Translations under genes and position numbers: made by a program
Source of the DNA: Euryodendron excelsum
Lineage: Eukaryota > Streptophyta > Magnoliopsida > Ericales > Pentaphylacaceae
Assembly: GCA_033060915.1 (NCBI GenBank)
Contig: CM065377.1
Location: forward strand, 50,644,183-50,708,182
Length of the DNA: 64,000 bases
Direction of reading: 5' to 3'
Shown here: positions 59,980 to 64,000 of the stretch, piece after piece
Layout: each line of letters begins with the position of its first letter
How positions within the stretch are numbered: position 1 is the first letter of the stretch
The notes under the pieces: generated by a model
What the model was told of the DNA's origin: nothing
Databases searched by the model: none
The model's input: only the letters and a program-made list of their open reading frames with translations

Positions 59980-60650
59980 TGTTGGCCCAAGAAGGCAACC
60001 CAAGAGGGGGGTGAATTGGGTTTTATATAATTTATATCAAGTATTGCAATTGAAAACAGTTTATGTATTTCAACAACAATTAATCGAAGTACATATATGA
60101 AGCAGGTGAAGTATATATCAATATATATATTTATACAAACATGTATAGTGAGCAAATAAGCAAAACAGAGCAAGAGAAAGAAGAGTACCAGATTTATAGA
60201 GGTTCGGCCAACCTTGCATACGTCCTCTCTTCTTCGATTCTTTCGAAGGTATTCCACTATGTAATACTCCTTACACAGCTGCTAGTTTTGCCACAAGTGC
60301 CCAACTCACTCTTACAAAAGCTTCTTCCCAAGCTTTCAAAACCCAAGAGATTTTGTCCAAGCTTCTCTCAAACTTACAAGTGATTTTGTCCAAACTTCAC
60401 TCAAACTTACAAGTGTTTTTACCCAAGAACACTCAAACTTACAGGTATACAAACCCACCCAAGTAAAATAAATAAAGGTTATACAATGGGTAACTCTCCT
60501 AATGAGTATATGAATAAATACAGCTCAATGAATAATTTTAAACACTCAGCAAAAATATGTGGCAGTGAGGCACAGGAGATTTTCAGCTTCAAGCTCTTGA
60601 CTCCAATAGTATAATCACTCTAATCATCATTGTAGAAGCTGTAAGTATCT

Positions 60651-60660
60651 TGTATTTAAA
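60651..60660 (-). promoter_or_regulatory. TATA box, Copia LTR
   Basis: The minus strand reads TTTAAATACA, followed by AGATACTTACAGCTTC. It lies about 100 bp downstream, on that strand, of the GTCGACTC array. Confidence 0.6.
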
Positions 60661-60755
60661 GTTATGGATCGATTCTAACCGTTGGAGAAGTATAGGAGAA
60701 GTTTTGATAGCAGATTACCCCATACCGTCTATCAGAAATATAGCCGTTACTGTCT

Positions 60756-61000
60756 GGGTCGACTCTTTTTACAATGAGTCGACTCTTTTTGTGTTTCAGC
60801 AGATTTTTCAAAGCTCTATCCAAATGAGTCGACTCTTTTTACAGCAGGATTCGACTCTTTTAAGCAGTCTTCAGAATTTTTGTTCTCTGTTGAAATGAGT
60901 CGACTCTTTTTACAGCAGGAGTCGACTCTTTTGAGTCTCCAACAGATTTTCAAGGCTCTATTTGAAAGAGTTGACTCGTGAAACTTGAGGAGTCGACTCT
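60756..61000. repeat. GAGTCGACTC array in Copia LTR, 8 sites
   Basis: Sites lie at about 60,757, 60,777, 60,827, 60,848, 60,896, 60,919, 60,966 and 60,989, each usually extended to GAGTCGACTCTTTT. Some are joined by TACAGCAGGA. GAGTCGACTC is a perfect palindrome. Confidence 0.88.
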
Positions 61001-62750
61001 TTTAACTAAAAAGGTTGATTTTGTAGCTTTTATCCAATCTTTTCTAAAGCTTCCAATCTTTTTAAGAATCATCTAAATAAGCTTTTTAAAGCTTGCAAAC
61101 ACTTCTTCAAGGCTTGATGACTTCAAGAATATCTTCAATCCATTCTAGACGAATTAACTCCATTTTAATTACTTGTAAAGCTCTTCAATCATCATTGCTT
61201 CATCTATTGATCCAAGTCTTCTTCAAAAACTTCAAGAGAGCTTCCAAGACTTAAGATCTTCATTTCTTTAATTGATTTTCTATTCTTCTTTGAACATCTT
61301 CATTTCTAGATTTCTTCTCGAATTCTTCAATTAATATAACTTCTTCATAGACTTCAACAACTTTTTCAAGAAAACTTTCCAAGTCTTGTGATTTCTTCCA
61401 TACCTTCAAGACATCTTCGAATCTTACAAGAAAGCTTTCATGTCTTTGAGTCGGTCTCTTCTTCTTCTATTCTTGCAAGATATCTTCAAGTCTTTGAAGT
61501 CTCCAATATTTTCAATCAAGACTTTGAGTATTTTCATTCTTCTTCCTTGACATTCATTTTCTTCATTCTCTTATAAGATCACCACTTGTTGAATATGTCA
61601 TGCCTTCATGCTTATCAAACTTCAATCCAAGATTTTCATCACAATTCCTCCAATATGATAAGCTTTAAGTCAAGATTTAATTCATGATTAATCTGCACAC
61701 TAAGTAGAATTATTATATCATTAAACTATGTTTTGTTATCATTAAAATCAATGTATTGACTCAACAATCTCCCCCTTTTGATGATGATAAAACTTTAAAA
61801 ATATATGCAATTAAGCTCAACATAAAGCATAAGGATTAATATGTCTGAGAAACATATATTTTTTCATATAAAATGTTTCTCCCCCTTTTTGTTAATCATT
61901 CAAAAAGGGACAACAAAAATGGAATGCAAATATCAAATGGAAAAGGTGGATTCATAATCCAGAAAAAAAAATATCTCTCCCCCTTAATGAAGGAGTTTTC
62001 TTTAATATGGCAGACAAAGGAACCTTTATGAGTATAAGACAATATGCTCAAAATTCTAAGAAGATCAATAAGGTGCCATATCTAAAATGAGAAATATGGG
62101 AAAGTAAGATTTTCATACCAAGCATTTGCTCCCCCTTGCTTTTGTACTTTGTGCCTTAGAGTAATTTCAGATTCAAGGTAAAGCAAATTCTAACTCTGAT
62201 GTTTAGGACATGTAGGCATCTAGAAATTCATGCTTTATCCATTTCATTTGGTGCTGCTTTGTTCATGCTCCACTGTATTATATTTATGCTCCCCTTTTCT
62301 CATTAAACAGATGCTCCAGATTATGTTTTAGATTCGGAACAAGTATACTCGAACTTAGATGATCAGGGCATGTAGTCACTTGGAAATTCAGATGATCAGG
62401 GCATGTAGTCACTTGGAAGTTCAGAATGTTCATGCCTTATTGCAGTCCATTCATGCTTCCCCTTTCCACATCAAACCAATGCTCCCCATTTCTTTTGTAG
62501 TTGATGCCTTACAATAATATAATTTCTTTGCACTCATTTAGTACTAGAGAATAATTCATTGTATTCAACTAGTATCAAAAAATAAAATAAAGAGAAATGT
62601 GTTTCTTATACCTGATAATGCATTGAGGAGTGATTTCTCCCCTTTTTGTCAAATCATAACAAGGAGTAATAGATGGAGAAAAATAGACAGGTACAATAGC
62701 AAAAATAGAATAAAACGATGTTGATGAGGAGGACATTGATTAAGGCAGTT

Positions 62751-62866
62751 AAAGTAATCACTCATTCAGCATTGTTAAAGCAATCACTCATTCAACATTG
62801 TTAAAGCAATTACTCATTCAGCATTGTTAAAGCAATTACTCATTCAACATTCACAAATAAAATAGC
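62751..62866. repeat. 26-bp tandem repeat, 4 copies
   Basis: CTCATTCA recurs at 62,761, 62,787, 62,813 and 62,839, exactly 26 bp apart, in a unit containing TTAAAGCAATCACTCATTCA. Copies differ at one or two positions. Confidence 0.9.
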
Positions 62867-63189
62867 AATGTTAAGACAATGAGATCCAAAACACATCATT
62901 CATTCATGAAGCAATATTGAGTGAGTTTAACAAAGAGAACCATCCACAAAATATTACATATTGCTTTAGAAAATGACTTGTTGAAAAACAGAAGATAGGA
63001 AGTTCAGAGGTAGAGGTCTTCATTTTCTTTTGGGAGAAGGGGTTTGAGAGAGATCAACTGGATCATCAGCAGTGTTTGAAAATTTACTGCTTGAATGTCT
63101 TTGTCTTAGGCCATATTTGTGAGGTGCAATAGAAGACTTTGAAATGAATCAAATAAAACAGGGGTTTTACAGTTTTAAAGCAATTTTGG

Positions 63190-63375
63190 CTTAAATGAGT
63201 CGACTTATGGCTTAAAAAGGGTCGACTCTTTTGAGCAAAGAAAGTTTTCTGAGCTCTCTGTTCAAATGAGTCGACTCTTTTGGCAAGAGGGGTCGACTCT
63301 TTTCAACAGAGGACTTCTGGGGCTAATTCTAGAATCCAGGAGTCGACTCTTTTGAGGCATGAGTCGACTCTTTTC
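63190..63375. repeat. Second GAGTCGACTC array, Copia 3' untranslated region
   Basis: Six sites (about 63,198, 63,220, 63,268, 63,289, 63,342 and 63,361) of the same motif as in the LTR, most followed by TTTT. They lie just downstream of the pol stop codon on the minus strand and outside the LTR. Confidence 0.85.
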
Positions 63376-63487
63376 CTCCAGAAATGCAAATATGTGATTT
63401 TAAAAGCTATGAAATGCATCAAACAAGTTTGTAATCAATTTCAAAGGTACATATGCATTCATCAAACATACATACACATCTAAGCAT

Positions 63488-64000
63488 TCAAGATAAAGGA
63501 TTGCTCATTCCCGATTCTCTTCTAATCATACAAAATCTATCTTCACTTAAAGGTTTTGTGAAGATATCAGCAAGTTGATGTTCAATACTCACAAAATCAA
63601 GCAAGATATCACCTTTTTGCACGTGATCACGTATAAAATGATGTCTAATCTCAATGTGCTTTGTGCGAGAGTGTTGGATAGGATTTTTAGTTAGATTGAT
63701 GGCACTTGTATTATCACATCTAATTGGAATATGTTCAAATGTTAAACCAAAATCTTCTAGTTGATATTTTATCCAAAGCACTTGTGCACAACAACTTCCG
63801 GCTACAATATACTCAGCCTCAGCTGTAGAAAGGGCAAATGAGTTTTGTTTCTTACTAAACCATGAAACAAGCATATTTCCAAGAAATTGACAAGAGCCAC
63901 CAGTGTTCTTTCTATCAACCTTACTACCAGCATAATCAGCATCTGAATAACCAATTAAGTTCAAAGATGCGTCTTTAGGATACCACAATCCAAGATTAGG
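63488..64000 (-). CDS. pol: Copia polyprotein, RNase H domain (partial)
   Basis: The last 170 or so codons of a Copia pol; the frame is open to the right edge of the window, so the start lies outside. It shows the RNase H order: GYSDADYAGSKVDRKNTGG with the first catalytic Asp, LGNMLVSWFSKKQNSFALST, AEAEYIVAGSCCAQVLWIKY, IRCDNTSAINLTKNPIQHSR with the conserved CDN, TKHIEIRHHFIRDHV, and HQLADIFTKPLSEDRF. All the usual key residues are present and no stop interrupts it, so this copy is younger than the remnant at 57,281-57,885. RNase H removes the RNA strand during reverse transcription. The product would end at the stop at 63,488. Assignment within Copia is uncertain. Confidence 0.95.
   Translation of the reverse strand, partial: PNLGLWYPKDASLNLIGYSDADYAGSKVDRKNTGGSCQFLGNMLVSWFSKKQNSFALSTAEAEYIVAGSCCAQVLWIKYQLEDFGLTFEHIPIRCDNTSAINLTKNPIQHSRTKHIEIRHHFIRDHVQKGDILLDFVSIEHQLADIFTKPLSEDRFCMIRRESGMSNPLS

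Larger units (their letters stand above)
59980..61766 (-). mobile_element. Copia element: 3' LTR
   Basis: 1,787 bp. On the minus strand it starts TGTTGAGTCAATAC (61,766) and ends with a CACCCCCCTCTTGGGTTGCC-type block and GGCCAACA (59,980), a form common in plant Copia LTRs. A polypurine tract precedes the start. It contains eight GTCGACTC sites upstream of a TATA box and a T/C-rich region. The five bases beyond the end are GAACG; the partner duplication is off the window. Confidence 0.88.
61767..63487 (-). mobile_element. Copia element: 3' untranslated region with multiple purine tracts
   Basis: 1.7 kb between the RNase H stop and the 3' LTR. The main polypurine tract is at 61,767-61,785 (minus strand AAAAGGGGGAGAT). 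Similar purine runs lie near 61,878, 61,975, 62,129, 62,288, 62,455, 62,480 and 62,636. Also here are a 26-bp tandem repeat, a 38-bp duplication (62,355-62,430) and a second GTCGACTC array. Confidence 0.8.

Noticed and set aside
62751..62866. CRISPR-like array
   Set aside because: The copies are directly adjacent 26-bp units without unique spacers, and the genome is that of a plant.
1..64000. Host genes, tRNA or rRNA genes
   Set aside because: No multi-exon frame with host-protein features and no tRNA or rRNA signature seen by eye. A tRNA scan and RNA-seq mapping would settle this.

Overview
This is nuclear DNA from a plant, most likely a eudicot; I cannot name the species. The evidence is a stack of nested LTR retrotransposons of plant lineages: Gypsy Tat/Ogre, tRNA-Asp-primed Gypsy elements and Copia. 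There are also Helitron-like ends, MITE-like inverted repeats and an antisense plant-mobile-domain gene carried by a Tat element. I found no host protein-coding gene, tRNA or rRNA gene. Almost every open frame here is a retroelement remnant or a by-product of low-complexity repeats.

Layout of 1-51,227: one old minus-strand Gypsy element (element 3) has its 5' LTR at 50,115-51,227 and the first 91 bp of its 3' LTR at 3,320-3,410. Other elements have split it. (a) A plus-strand Tat-type LTR (1-1,647 plus 3,286-3,319) cuts its 3' LTR and is itself split by a solo LTR (1,648-3,285). (b) A plus-strand element related to element 3 (element 2, 5,842-27,318, 5-bp duplication AACAT) contains a complete minus-strand Tat-type element (7,953-24,549, duplication TAGAG). 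(c) An unclassified insertion (27,564-28,096 and 46,624-48,868, element 4) holds an inverted repeat of about 0.75 kb per arm and contains an 18.5-kb plus-strand Tat/Ogre-type element (28,097-46,618, duplication CCATG). Three elements therefore have both LTRs and matching duplications in the window, and nesting is at least three deep.

The 18.5-kb element has LTRs of about 4.9 kb, a decayed gag and no protease, reverse transcriptase, RNase H or integrase. It does carry an antisense gene with a plant mobile domain (PMD), one intron and three in-frame TAG codons. The minus-strand Tat relative has lost gag too. Elements 2 and 3 keep only gag-like and small unidentified frames. Every two-LTR element seen whole here would need enzymes supplied by another copy.

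Layout of 51,228-64,000: an AT-rich tract with at least three Helitron-like 3' ends and several similar 5' ends (51.3-55.4 kb), a 345-bp tandem duplication, a duplicated non-coding segment (56.07 and 59.11 kb) split in one copy by a 431-bp Copia-type solo LTR, a broken Copia RNase H, two MITE candidates, and the 3' end of a minus-strand Copia element that runs off the right edge.

Most unusual patterns: (1) several unrelated LTR families each carry a family-specific array of short inverted-repeat motifs just upstream of a TATA box, and in two families the same motif recurs in the 3' internal region, once upstream of the antisense PMD gene; (2) five LTRs of one Gypsy group begin with a 25-nt hairpin, one copy of which shows a paired, compensating substitution.
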